Shown here one piece after another: positions 24,632 through 33,543 of a stretch of 64,000 bases of DNA. A model generated the notes under the pieces. It saw only the letters and a list, made by a program, of their open reading frames with translations, did no database searches and had not been told where the DNA came from. Source of the DNA: Pseudomonadota bacterium (GTDB lineage: Bacteria; Pseudomonadota; Gammaproteobacteria; Burkholderiales; Burkholderiaceae_B); NCBI GenBank assembly GCA_023387815.1, contig JAEWHK010000037.1, positions 1-64,000 on the forward strand, in the 5' to 3' direction. Each line of letters opens with the position of its first letter. Positions within the stretch are counted from its first letter, which is position 1. Made by a program: the position numbers and the translations under genes.

Positions 24632-25668
24632 GGTTTGGTTCCTTTATAAAGCCAGACGGGCGTCATGGGAAAAGCGATTTCGCCCAGCGACTGGATTTGA
24701 GTAAAGCCGGCATCGGCAAGCAGCCTGCGCATCTGGTCCTGCGCCGGAATAAAACGTCCACGCAACATCATGGACGCATAAAAGGGCAGCACGCGGGATG
24801 CGACCCCTGCATCGCGCGGAACTTCAGCATGGGCAATGTAAAGTCTGCCGTTGCTGTTGAGCGCCGCGAACATTTTCTGCAGGGTTGCCCTGGGATCACG
24901 CAGGAAATGCAGTACGCAGGAACACCAGATGAGGTCGTAACCGCTGCCAATCTCATCCACTTCAAGATCGGCAGACTGCACGCTGATTCTGTCTGCCAGG
25001 CCGGCATTCGCTATCGTGGTTTTGGCGACCGCGGCGATGGCGGGCAGATCACAGACGGTTCCTGTCCATTGCGGCAAATGGCGGGCAAAGGCAATACCAA
25101 TATGTCCAGGTCCGCCACCCAGATCCAGAAACCGGCCTTTGGCAGGAAGCGACGAAGCCAGTTGCATACGTTTCAGGATCGACGGGACGCTGACGGCCCG
25201 CTGCTCCTGACTGATTTGTTGTTCGGCCGCTGTGGCCCAGTTGGTCTGCGTGGCTTCTCCGCCCTGCATGATTCGATCGCTGCGGCCGAACCGCAGGAAA
25301 TCTTCGAACTGGGTGCCCGCGTGGCGCAATACGCGCAGACGATAGTTCAGTGCCATCCTGCAATCCTCAGGCGAGGAGGACACCAGATACCGTCTTGCCA
25401 GGTCGGTACATGCGTACTTCCTGGCCTCGGGCCTGGTCTGCTCGGGTTCATCCCTGAACAGCAGTGACATGCTCCACAAGAGATCGAACCAGACCGATAC
25501 GGGGCCCGTTTTCATGTCCAGGACATCGGCAATTTCATCCACAGACTTTTCCGTCTGCAGATGATCGAAGAGGTTATGACTCAGCGCCAGTTCCAGGGCA
25601 CTGGCCTGTACCGGTGCGGCAGCAATATTCCAAAACGCCTGGAGCGCGTGCGGGCTTGAAAAATTCAT
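24628..25668 (-). CDS. SAM-dependent methyltransferase (O-methyltransferase-like)
   Basis: A 346-residue enzyme with an N-terminal helical dimerisation region (residues ~1-100) and a SAM-binding domain beginning at FLDLGGGPGHIGIAFA (~residue 175), followed by DLPAI and CVLHFLRDP. This is the layout of small-molecule O-methyltransferases. In a thiocarboxylate locus it might S- or O-methylate the product, either for biosynthesis or to protect the cell, but this is inference. It lies between the TonB receptor gene (12-bp gap) and the permease gene (4-bp overlap). Confidence 0.8.
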   Translation of the reverse strand: MNFSSPHALQAFWNIAAAPVQASALELALSHNLFDHLQTEKSVDEIADVLDMKTGPVSVWFDLLWSMSLLFRDEPEQTRPEARKYACTDLARRYLVSSSPEDCRMALNYRLRVLRHAGTQFEDFLRFGRSDRIMQGGEATQTNWATAAEQQISQEQRAVSVPSILKRMQLASSLPAKGRFLDLGGGPGHIGIAFARHLPQWTGTVCDLPAIAAVAKTTIANAGLADRISVQSADLEVDEIGSGYDLIWCSCVLHFLRDPRATLQKMFAALNSNGRLYIAHAEVPRDAGVASRVLPFYASMMLRGRFIPAQDQMRRLLADAGFTQIQSLGEIAFPMTPVWLYKGTKP

Positions 25669-25680
25669 TCTTTTCCTTAT

Positions 25681-27747
25681 TCAAAGACGCCACGTGAGCC
25701 GCATGCCCACTTCTCTTGGCGGGCTGTAGACGGTCACAAAACCATTCTGGTAGCCGACGGCATCGTATTTTTTATTGGCAGCGTTCTTGACGTATGCGGC
25801 CACTTCCCAGTTTTTGCCCGCATAGCCGGCTGTGAGATTGATCAGCCCGTAGCCGTTACGTTTGTAGTTGTTGGCTGCATCCAGATAGACTTTGCCGGTT
25901 CCCACCAGGTCCGCCTGTGCGTACCAGCCTTTTGAAGAGGTGTAGCGGATGCCTGCGTGACCGCTAAGGTCGGGCGCGAACGGGTTGCGCTTGCCGGCAT
26001 AATCGGCACCACTGTCTGCGAAGCGATTAAAGCGGGTGCGGTTCCAGGCCAGACCCGCATTCACACGCCAGCCTGGCGCCACCAGGTAATCGACGTCCAG
26101 CTCCACCCCTTTTGAATCTGCAGAGGCGGCACTGGTGATATACATCATGCCGGGTGATGGCATCTGCATCACCTGCATGTTTTTCACGTTCATGAAATAC
26201 GCCGCCAGCGAATACCGGCCCCGCTGATTATCAAACGAGCCCTTCAGCCCCGTCTCATACGACAGGGTTCGTTCCGGACTGTAAGGCATGAAATCGACTG
26301 CCGGCGACACGACATTGAAGCCGCCGGTACGGACCCCTTTGGCGACGCTGACATACCACTGATGATTCGGGCTGTACTGATACTGCAGTGCGAGCCTGGG
26401 TGAAAAATGGGTCCAGCCCTCGCTCATCTTCTGGCCTGCCGGCGTTCGTATGGAGACGTTGTTACGCTCAAGACGTCCGCCCAGCGAGACGCTCCAGGCA
26501 TCGTTCAGCGGCACGTTCCAGTTGGTGAACAAAGCAAGAGAACTGCCTTTTTGTCCGACGTTCAGATTACTGCTGCCGTTCATCAGCTTCGATATATTCA
26601 CGACATCATTGTCCTGCTTATCCGCAAAGACACCCACCAGCCAGTCTGACTTGCCGGCCTTGCCCTCCAGGCGAAATTCCTGGGACAAGGTGCGAAAATG
26701 ATGATCACGCCCAACATGCAGCACATCGGGCGGCATGAAGTCTGTATCCTGCTGCACCCGGTCACGATAGTCGTTATAGGCGGTAATGGAACGCAGCGTG
26801 AGGCCAGAGTTCAATTCGTGCGAAGCATTCAGGGAAAGGGTCTGGCCGCGCGAACGGTTCCAGCCTTTCGTTCCGGAAGCCACGGTTTTTCTTTCGGCAG
26901 TCGGACTGCCCCACAGAGCGGACCCATCGTGAAACTCCTGGCGGGAATAGCGCAGCGTGATATCGGTCGCGGGCGAGGGTGTCCAGCGCAGACCCAGGTT
27001 CAGATTGCCGCGTTCCCTGCGGTCGTCTTTTCTGTCCGTGTAGGTATTCCGGATGAATCCATCCTGTGCCGACCAGCTGCCCGAAATGGAGCCATATAAC
27101 GTGTCTTCGATAATCGGCTGGCTCAGGGTAAAGCTGCCGCTGCGTTTTGAACGACTGCCAAACTCGCCGGAAATGGCGGCTCTTGGCGTGTTGTCCATGG
27201 GCTGGGTATGTATTGAAACCACCCCGGCCTCGGCGTTGCGTCCGTAAAGTGTGGATTGAGGACCGCGCAGCACTTCAATACGGTCAATATCCAGAAAACT
27301 GTTTTCAAAGCCTTGTGCGGTCAGCGTGGGGACTCCATCAACAAGCATCAGCACAGAGGTGGAAAAGGTATTGAAATTTGCGGTCAGGCCGCGCATAACC
27401 GGCGAGTTCAGGCCCGACTGTCCAAAGGGTTGAAAGGACAGACCGGGTACGCGCCCCTCGAGCTCTTCCATGCGCTGGATGCCGGCCTGTTCAATATCCA
27501 GTCCATCCAGAACAGCAACACTGGCCGGCACCTTCTCCAGGGACTGGCTGACTTTTTCTGCGGTGACGGTGATGGGCGCCAGTCGGGCTGGCTGTTCTTC
27601 CTGTGACTGCCCGACGGCTTGAGTGGTTTGAATGGCTTCAGTGGTTTGCGCGCAAGCCGGTACGTATACCGACCATCCCGTTAGCGCGGCCAGGGCCAGT
27701 GTACCGACCCCGCGATAATACATTTCTTTTTTTTCCATGATACGCAT
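25681..27747 (-). CDS. TonB-dependent outer-membrane receptor for the metallophore
   Basis: A receptor of about 688 residues. A signal peptide ends near VPACAQ. A TonB-box-like LAPITVTAEK precedes the plug domain (VPASVAVLDG ... RIEVLRGPQSTLYGRNAEAGVV), then the beta-barrel ends in PREVGMRLTWRL. There is no N-terminal signalling extension, so it is not a FecA-type transducer. Start choice is uncertain: ATGs lie at 27747, 27738 and 27723, and a TTG at 27753. It heads a three-gene operon with methyltransferase and permease. A Fur-box-like palindrome lies about 50 bp upstream. Its position matches the PdtK role, uptake of the ferric product. Confidence 0.9.
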   Translation of the reverse strand: MRIMEKKEMYYRGVGTLALAALTGWSVYVPACAQTTEAIQTTQAVGQSQEEQPARLAPITVTAEKVSQSLEKVPASVAVLDGLDIEQAGIQRMEELEGRVPGLSFQPFGQSGLNSPVMRGLTANFNTFSTSVLMLVDGVPTLTAQGFENSFLDIDRIEVLRGPQSTLYGRNAEAGVVSIHTQPMDNTPRAAISGEFGSRSKRSGSFTLSQPIIEDTLYGSISGSWSAQDGFIRNTYTDRKDDRRERGNLNLGLRWTPSPATDITLRYSRQEFHDGSALWGSPTAERKTVASGTKGWNRSRGQTLSLNASHELNSGLTLRSITAYNDYRDRVQQDTDFMPPDVLHVGRDHHFRTLSQEFRLEGKAGKSDWLVGVFADKQDNDVVNISKLMNGSSNLNVGQKGSSLALFTNWNVPLNDAWSVSLGGRLERNNVSIRTPAGQKMSEGWTHFSPRLALQYQYSPNHQWYVSVAKGVRTGGFNVVSPAVDFMPYSPERTLSYETGLKGSFDNQRGRYSLAAYFMNVKNMQVMQMPSPGMMYITSAASADSKGVELDVDYLVAPGWRVNAGLAWNRTRFNRFADSGADYAGKRNPFAPDLSGHAGIRYTSSKGWYAQADLVGTGKVYLDAANNYKRNGYGLINLTAGYAGKNWEVAAYVKNAANKKYDAVGYQNGFVTVYSPPREVGMRLTWRL

Positions 27748-27797
27748 AAACAATTAACGTTCCAGTGACTGTTGTCATCAGACTGAAATTGTAGGTT

Positions 27798-27822
27798 TTA
27801 AATAAGAATGAGTCTTATTTAA
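27798..27822. promoter_or_regulatory. Fur-box-like palindrome upstream of the TonB receptor
   Basis: TTAAATAAGA (27798-27807) and TCTTATTTAA (27813-27822) form a perfect 10-bp inverted repeat around ATGAG. It is AT-rich like a Fur box and lies 51 bp before the receptor start. About 11 of 19 central positions agree with the Fur consensus by eye. Confidence 0.65.
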
Positions 27823-27952
27823 TGCGTATGAATTCTGGAGTATTTCGTATGCTATCGACGGGGGAGACAGGTGGGGATGGGTCTTGCGGGCGCCGGTGAA
27901 TGAGGTTCACCGGCCTGTACCCTTATATTTGGACGTTAATGCGCCGTGATTA

Positions 27953-29311
27953 TTACAGCAGAACCAGGCTCAGGAGCCATACCGTGATCATGCCGACCAC
28001 ACCCTGAATCAGCGTTGCGACAGTCTGGGCGTAATAGGCGGTGGAAACGCGCATACGGCTGAACTGGGTCACCACCCAGAAGAAGCTGTCGTTTGCGTGT
28101 GAGACGGTCATGCCGCCAGCACCGATGGCCATCACCGTCAATACGCGACCCATTTCACTGTCCAGGCCCAGCTGGCCCAGCATGGGTGCCACCAACGCCG
28201 ACGTGGTCACCAGCGCGACCGTTGTGGACCCCTGAGCGGTTTTCAGGGCGGCCGAAACAATGAAGGGCATGAACAGGCCGATACCCATTGCCGACAGGGT
28301 CGTACCAATATAATCACCCAGCGGTGTGACTTTCAGAATGGCGCCGAAAGCGCCGCCTGCGCCGGTGATCAGCAGAATGGGTGCGGCGCTGGTCAGGCCT
28401 TCAGCCACATAATCATGAAACTGCTGGCGCTTGCCATTTCCCTTGAGCAGAAACATGGCAGAGATCATGCCTGCGAGCAGGGCAACTACCGGGTGTCCAA
28501 GAAACAGCAGGATGTTGGCAAACAGTCCTTCGCCCATGGGTTTGCTTGGAAAGGCGACAACCGAGCCGATGCAGATCAGAATGATGGGCAGGAAGATAGG
28601 AGTGAACGCCTGTGTCGCGCTGGGCAGCACGCCATATTCCTCGCGGGTTTTCATCAGGCCCTGATTGGGTGTGGTGGAAACGACCGGCGCTTCCAGCTCA
28701 ATGTCTTTTTTCAGAAAGATGTTGGCCCAAAGCAGGCCGGCCAGTGCTGTGACGGCCGCAACAACCAGACCTACCAGAATCACCAGTCCCAGATTGTCGC
28801 CCAGTCCCAGATTACCGGCGGCCGCTATGGGTCCGGGTGTGGGTGGCACAAATGTATGCGTGGCGTACAACCCTGTGGCCAGCGCAACACTCATGGCGAT
28901 GAGCGATACATTCATACGTTTGGCAATGGCTTCTTTCAGGGAATTGAGAATCACGTAACCTGAGTCGCAGAATACCGGAATGGAGACCAGATAGCCGATT
29001 ACGGACATGGTCAGCGTCGGGAAACGGTTGCCTAGCATTTTGATGATGGTGTCCGCCATGGTAATGGCGGCGCCGGTTTTTTCCAGAATCACGCCGATAA
29101 TGGTACCCAGCACAATCACAATTCCGATACTGCCCATGATGCCGCCAAAGCCTGTGGTGATGTGCTTGACGATATCCAGCAGTGGAACCTGATACATGAA
29201 ACCGCCGATAAAGGCGGCCGCAAGCAGGGCAAGAAATGGATGAAGTTTGAGTTTGGTGGTTGCCACAACGATAAGTGCAATCAGTATGGCAAGAATGACG
29301 ACCAGGTACAT
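27953..29311 (-). CDS. GntP-family gluconate/organic-acid permease
   Basis: A 452-residue inner-membrane protein of the GntP family. Typical stretches are FIGGFMYQVPLLDIVKHITTGFGG, the repeated IGIVIVLGTIIGVILEKTGAA, SIPVFCDSGYVIL and THTFVPPTPGPIAAAGNLG. About 12 transmembrane helices are expected. It imports gluconate or a related hydroxy acid by proton symport; the exact substrate is not visible. It is a single gene, separated from the receptor gene by ~200 bp and from the next gene by ~326 bp. Confidence 0.88.
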   Translation of the reverse strand: MYLVVILAILIALIVVATTKLKLHPFLALLAAAFIGGFMYQVPLLDIVKHITTGFGGIMGSIGIVIVLGTIIGVILEKTGAAITMADTIIKMLGNRFPTLTMSVIGYLVSIPVFCDSGYVILNSLKEAIAKRMNVSLIAMSVALATGLYATHTFVPPTPGPIAAAGNLGLGDNLGLVILVGLVVAAVTALAGLLWANIFLKKDIELEAPVVSTTPNQGLMKTREEYGVLPSATQAFTPIFLPIILICIGSVVAFPSKPMGEGLFANILLFLGHPVVALLAGMISAMFLLKGNGKRQQFHDYVAEGLTSAAPILLITGAGGAFGAILKVTPLGDYIGTTLSAMGIGLFMPFIVSAALKTAQGSTTVALVTTSALVAPMLGQLGLDSEMGRVLTVMAIGAGGMTVSHANDSFFWVVTQFSRMRVSTAYYAQTVATLIQGVVGMITVWLLSLVLL

Positions 29312-29637
29312 GTCAGTAGTCCTAAATCAATGTCGATGGGAGGTGGAAATAAAATATTGCTGATGTTCGGGGCGATTGTATCTTAAAAGTTCCTGAATGC
29401 ACCTTCGGATGGGGTCGGATTATTTCGTTTGGCATAAAGAGAGCGCAGGCCATAAGTCATAATCCATTACGCATTAATGGTTGATCATCAGCCATCAGCT
29501 ATTACTGATTAACCATTAGGTCTTTGTCTTTCACGCATTTTCTATCCCAAGAAAAAATAAACAGGCTTTAGAAAAAGTCGCTTGCTCCGGGCAAATCAAA
29601 TCTTCAGAATAGGCCTTAACTTTGGAGCAGGAAAATC
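29312..29637. other. Intergenic region with an imperfect inverted repeat
   Basis: This 326-bp gap lies between divergent permease and EamA genes and should contain both promoters. It is AT-rich. TAATGGTT (29475-29482) and AACCATTA (29511-29518) form inverted arms with ATCAG/CTGAT extending the stem; this could be an operator or hairpin. I see no gene in it. Confidence 0.5.
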
Positions 29638-30570
29638 ATGACAGATGGAATAAAGAGCGAGAACGTAGGGCAGCTGCAGCTGATTCTTGGCATGGCTATG
29701 TCCGGCACGATCGGGCTTTTCGTTGTGTGGTCAGGACAGAATCCCTTCAATGTCGGATTCTGGCGCTGCCTGATTGGCGGGCTGTGTCTGCTTGCTTTTT
29801 GCTTCGCCAAAGGCTATCTGAACCTGCGGCACGTATCACGAATGCAATGGTTTCTTCTGGCTGCCAGTGGTGTGGTGCTGGTGCTGAACTGGGCAGCATT
29901 GTTCGCTTCGTATATGCACGCAGGTATTGGCGTGGGCACCGTGATTTACAACACTCAGCCGTTTTTTCTGCTGCTGGCTGGCCCCTTGCTGTTTGGTGAA
30001 CGCATCACGGCCAGGCAGGTGATGCTGGCCGTGCTGGCTTTTGGTGGCGTTGTGCTGATCGTACTGCCGGCGCTCACGGGCATTGAAGTCGATCTGCTTT
30101 TTCTGCAGGGTGCCGGTTTTGCGTTGTTGGCGGCATTGCTTTATTCCGGGCTGACTGTCACGACCAAGAAACTCAAGGGGATCAAGCCGCAAGTGGTGGC
30201 CATGTGCCAGCTGGGTGTCGGTCTGGTCTTTCTTGCGCCGATCATGGCGTTCGACCAGTTACCACAAACGTCATTGCAGTGGGCCTGCGTTGTAACTATG
30301 GGCGTGTTTCACACTTTCCTGATGTACATCCTGATTTATTCGGCCTATCAGACGCTGCCGGTCAGCAAGATTGCCATCCTGTCTTATGTGTATCCCGTGG
30401 TTGCTGTTATTGCCGATTATTTTGCCTTCGGCCATCAGCTGGGAGGGTGGCAATGGCTGGGTATCATCATGATTCTTACGGCCGGGGTGGCCAATGCGCG
30501 TAACACAACAGTGAAGACGCCGGTGGCAGCACCGGCCGCGACCCGAAAATGCGCGGACGTTCACAGTTGA
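29638..30570 (+). CDS. EamA/DMT-family transporter
   Basis: A 310-residue membrane protein with ten predicted transmembrane segments in two EamA repeats (residues ~12-145 and ~160-290). Examples are GTVIYNTQPFFLLLAGPLLFGERI in the first and FHTFLMYILIYSAYQTLPVS in the second. These carriers usually export or exchange amino acids or other small metabolites; no substrate can be named. A ribosome site (GGAGCAGGAAAA) precedes the ATG. It is convergent with the LysR gene 55 bp downstream. Confidence 0.87.
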   Translation: MTDGIKSENVGQLQLILGMAMSGTIGLFVVWSGQNPFNVGFWRCLIGGLCLLAFCFAKGYLNLRHVSRMQWFLLAASGVVLVLNWAALFASYMHAGIGVGTVIYNTQPFFLLLAGPLLFGERITARQVMLAVLAFGGVVLIVLPALTGIEVDLLFLQGAGFALLAALLYSGLTVTTKKLKGIKPQVVAMCQLGVGLVFLAPIMAFDQLPQTSLQWACVVTMGVFHTFLMYILIYSAYQTLPVSKIAILSYVYPVVAVIADYFAFGHQLGGWQWLGIIMILTAGVANARNTTVKTPVAAPAATRKCADVHS

Positions 30571-30625
30571 AATAAATCAGGGCTGCGAATATGCTGCCTC
30601 CGATTCCGGGCTGGATTCAATGTGA

Positions 30626-31573
30626 TTATCTTTCAGAAAAGCCGGGTGACTGGGGATGCTGGCGCAGCTGGAAGCTGGCGGCTTCTTGTAGCAACCAGGT
30701 ACGAAATTTTTGTGCGCCTTCGGACAGCCCTGCAAGGGACGGACCCAGAAGGTAGTAGCCCAGTTCCGATCGCAGCAGGGTGGGGTCCAGCGGAATCAGC
30801 CTGCCGTCAGTCATGAAGGGTTCCAGCAGAACCAGTCTGCCCAGCAGCATACCCTGATGGGCCAGCGCAGCATCCACGGATAGCCCTGAATCGGTATAGG
30901 TAATGCGGTATTCCGGCAGCGTGGCCTCGGGCGCTTTCGCATGCAGCCACTCGCGCCAGGTCACATCCTGATCATCTCCGCCCAGCATGCCCCGATCGGC
31001 AATCAAGGGCAGACGTTCAAATTCACCGGATTCGATTAACGGTGCCCATGCTGGATATTGCCTTGGGGTGCACACGGCCTGATGAACTTCCTTCATCAGC
31101 GTATCGCATAGTGGCGTTTCGTAATTACCTTTGCCATAGCGGATGGCCAGGTCCAGATCATCGAAAGTGAAATCGATCAGCGTCGGCGAACTGTCAATGT
31201 CCAGCCGAACAGTGGGGTGCTGGCGAAAAAAGCCGGGCAGTCGCGGATTGAGCCAGAAGCGCGCAAATGAGGGCAACACGCTGACCCGAACCAGCAAGGG
31301 GTCGCGCGGGTGATGAAAAGAACCGGCAAGCAGATCGAAACCTTGCGAAAGTCTGGGCAAGGCCTCTTTGCCGTAGGGTGTTAGTACCAGACCGCTGCGT
31401 GATTGAATCACGACGCGCTGTCCCAGGTAGTGCTCCAGCTGCTTGATCTGCTGACTGATGGCTGACGGCGTGACGTGCAGCTCCCTGGCGGCCAGCGCCA
31501 TGGATTTGAGTCTCGCCGTGGCCTCGAAGGCCTTGAGACTGTTCAAAGGAGGTAGCGGCTGGCGGGTTTTCAA
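30626..31573 (-). CDS. LysR-family regulator (GcvA-like)
   Basis: A 315-residue transcription factor. Residues ~8-65 form the winged helix-turn-helix (LKAFEATARLKSMALAARELHVTPSAISQQIKQLEHYLG), followed by the periplasmic-binding-like effector domain. Phrases such as LDIDSSPTLIDFTFDDLDLAIRYGKG are those of the GcvA branch. Its target is unknown. It is convergent with the EamA gene, so the usual divergent-target rule does not help. Confidence 0.88.
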   Translation of the reverse strand: MKTRQPLPPLNSLKAFEATARLKSMALAARELHVTPSAISQQIKQLEHYLGQRVVIQSRSGLVLTPYGKEALPRLSQGFDLLAGSFHHPRDPLLVRVSVLPSFARFWLNPRLPGFFRQHPTVRLDIDSSPTLIDFTFDDLDLAIRYGKGNYETPLCDTLMKEVHQAVCTPRQYPAWAPLIESGEFERLPLIADRGMLGGDDQDVTWREWLHAKAPEATLPEYRITYTDSGLSVDAALAHQGMLLGRLVLLEPFMTDGRLIPLDPTLLRSELGYYLLGPSLAGLSEGAQKFRTWLLQEAASFQLRQHPQSPGFSER

Positions 31574-31703
31574 GAGATAACTCGTGATTGAGCGGTTATA
31601 GGGCGGTTACCTGCATACATTGTATGAGCAAGTGTCGCTAATGACGTCTGCAATTGGACAAACCTGCAAACGTGTTGCGTAAAGCTTACGCAAACCACAG
31701 AAA

Positions 31704-31737
31704 AAATGCCTCGGTTCAGCGCTGAAACGAGGCATTT
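31704..31737 (-). terminator. Rho-independent terminator of putP
   Basis: AAATGCCTCG (31704-31713) pairs with CGAGGCATTT (31728-31737), with an inner TTCAGCGCTGAA palindrome extending the helix. On the minus strand a run of T follows (complement of A at 31701-31706), as expected for termination of putP. Confidence 0.85.
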
Positions 31738-31798
31738 GAAGGTGTGGCCGGGTGGATAAAAATCGATCCGGTTTTTCTACCGATACGATAAGGACAGT

Positions 31799-33298
31799 TT
31801 ACACCGCGTTCTTGAAGTCGCGATCGGCCCGATCGAAGTTTTCGACGACAGACTGTGCAGGCGCTTTGGTCATCAGCGACACAATCACAATCGTAATCAT
31901 GCCGGCGATAAAGCCAGGAACGATCTCATACAGTTCGCTGCCACTGTACTGTTTCCACAGAACGACTACCAGCGCGCCCACAACCATGCCTGCCAGTGCG
32001 CCGGCCGCGTTCATGCGACGCCAGAAGACGGACAGAAGAATAACAGGTCCGAATGCTGCGCCAAAGCCTGCCCATGCATAGGCAACCAGACCAAGAACAC
32101 GGCTGTCGGGATCGGACGCAATCCAGATGGCAACCAGAGAGATGACCAGAACCATCACACGACCAATCCATACCAGTTCTTTCTGTGATGCAAGAGGACG
32201 AATAAAGCCTTTATAGAAATCTTCTGTAATGGCGCTGGAGCAAACCAGCAACTGGCAGCTGAGGGTACTCATAACGGCGGCCAGAATCGCAGAAAGAATC
32301 ACACCTGCAATCCAGGGATTGAACAGGATCTGTGCCAGTTCAATGAAAATCCGTTCGCTGTTTTTGGTGACTTCGCCAGCCTGTTCAGGATGCAGTTGAA
32401 ACCACGCAATACCGAAATAGCCGACAGCAACCGCACCGGCCAGGCAGAGAATCATCCAGGTCATGCCGATACGGCGTGCGGCTTTGAGGCTTTTAACGGA
32501 GTCGGCAGCCATAAATCGGGCCAGAATATGTGGCTGACCAAAATAGCCCAGACCCCATGCAGCAGCACTCACAATGGCAATGAAGCTGCCACCTGAAATC
32601 AGGCTGGAGTAATTTTTGCCTGCAGCAGCGGCAGCCTGATCCATGGTAGCCATAACGGACGACATATCACCCAGACCGATCAGCACCATGATGGGTGTCA
32701 GGATCAGTGCGAAAAACATGAGTGAGGCCTGAATGGTGTCGGTCCAGCTCACTGCCAGGAAGCCGCCGATAAAGGTGTAGATAATGGTGGCACCTGCGCC
32801 CAGCCACATGGCAGTGGTGTAGTCGACATGAAAGAGGCTTTCAAACAGACGGGCACCGGCAACAATACCGGAGGCACAATAAATGGTGAAGAAGAACAGA
32901 ATAATGGCTGCAGCAACCACTTTCATGATGATGCTGCCTGCACCAAAGCGATGGTGGAAATACTCAGGCAGCGTAAGCGCATTGTTGTTGTATTCAGTGT
33001 GCATGCGCAATCTGCCTGACACCAGCAGCCAGTTGAAATACGCGCCGACCGTGAGTCCGATGGCGATCCATGCTTCGGAAAGGCCGGCCAGATAAATGGC
33101 ACCGGGCAATCCCATGAGCAGCCAGCCGGACATATCGGATGCCCCGGCAGACAGTGCAGTCACAAAACTGCCCAGGCTGCGACCACCAAGAATGTAATCG
33201 TCAAAATTACGTGTTGAAAAGTATGCGATAAATCCGACGGCGAGTACCACAATCAGATATATGGCGAACGTGATGACCATTGGGTTAATGTCACTCAT
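31799..33298 (-). CDS. putP: Sodium/proline symporter PutP
   Basis: A 499-residue sodium:solute symporter with about 13 transmembrane segments. Characteristic PutP stretches are NFDDYILGGRSLGSFVTALSAGASDMSGWLL near the N-terminus and ALTLPEYFHHRFG. It brings proline into the cell with Na+. The start at 33298 (MSDINPM) follows a GAGGA ribosome site; a longer frame to 33352 has no support. Its upstream region carries the same GGTTAAC array as putA, which lies 18 kb away on the same strand and encodes the catabolic enzyme. Confidence 0.93.
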   Translation of the reverse strand: MSDINPMVITFAIYLIVVLAVGFIAYFSTRNFDDYILGGRSLGSFVTALSAGASDMSGWLLMGLPGAIYLAGLSEAWIAIGLTVGAYFNWLLVSGRLRMHTEYNNNALTLPEYFHHRFGAGSIIMKVVAAAIILFFFTIYCASGIVAGARLFESLFHVDYTTAMWLGAGATIIYTFIGGFLAVSWTDTIQASLMFFALILTPIMVLIGLGDMSSVMATMDQAAAAAGKNYSSLISGGSFIAIVSAAAWGLGYFGQPHILARFMAADSVKSLKAARRIGMTWMILCLAGAVAVGYFGIAWFQLHPEQAGEVTKNSERIFIELAQILFNPWIAGVILSAILAAVMSTLSCQLLVCSSAITEDFYKGFIRPLASQKELVWIGRVMVLVISLVAIWIASDPDSRVLGLVAYAWAGFGAAFGPVILLSVFWRRMNAAGALAGMVVGALVVVLWKQYSGSELYEIVPGFIAGMITIVIVSLMTKAPAQSVVENFDRADRDFKNAV

Positions 33299-33365
33299 TC
33301 CTCGTTCCCTGTTTTTCGTGAGTTGAAAGCCCGGATTGTACGGAAAACGCAAGACGGTGAATATC

Positions 33366-33454
33366 AGGGTTAACTCTTAATGATCCAGGTTAACTTTATG
33401 ATTTTATGAATATATTATTTTAGATGGGAGCAGGAAATAAAGCGGGTTAACCCG
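33366..33454. promoter_or_regulatory. Three GGTTAAC operator-like sites upstream of putP
   Basis: GGTTAAC occurs at 33368-33374, 33388-33394 and 33445-33451, the last inside the 12-bp palindrome CGGGTTAACCCG (33443-33454). They lie about 70, 90 and 147 bp upstream of the putP start. The putA promoter has the same array at 69, 89 and 144 bp. The likely binder is the ribbon-helix-helix domain of PutA. Confidence 0.75.
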
Positions 33455-33543
33455 TCATTCGTGAATTATCATTCACTCAATGTCCCTTCAACGTCCGTCA
33501 ACAGTCGTCTTTTGCGGTCAAAAGCCAGAAAAGTCAGTTTACG

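Noticed and set aside
8175..27822. An NRPS or polyketide siderophore cluster
   Set aside because: No condensation, ketosynthase, thiolation or thioesterase domain is present; the only adenylating ligase is a stand-alone enzyme.
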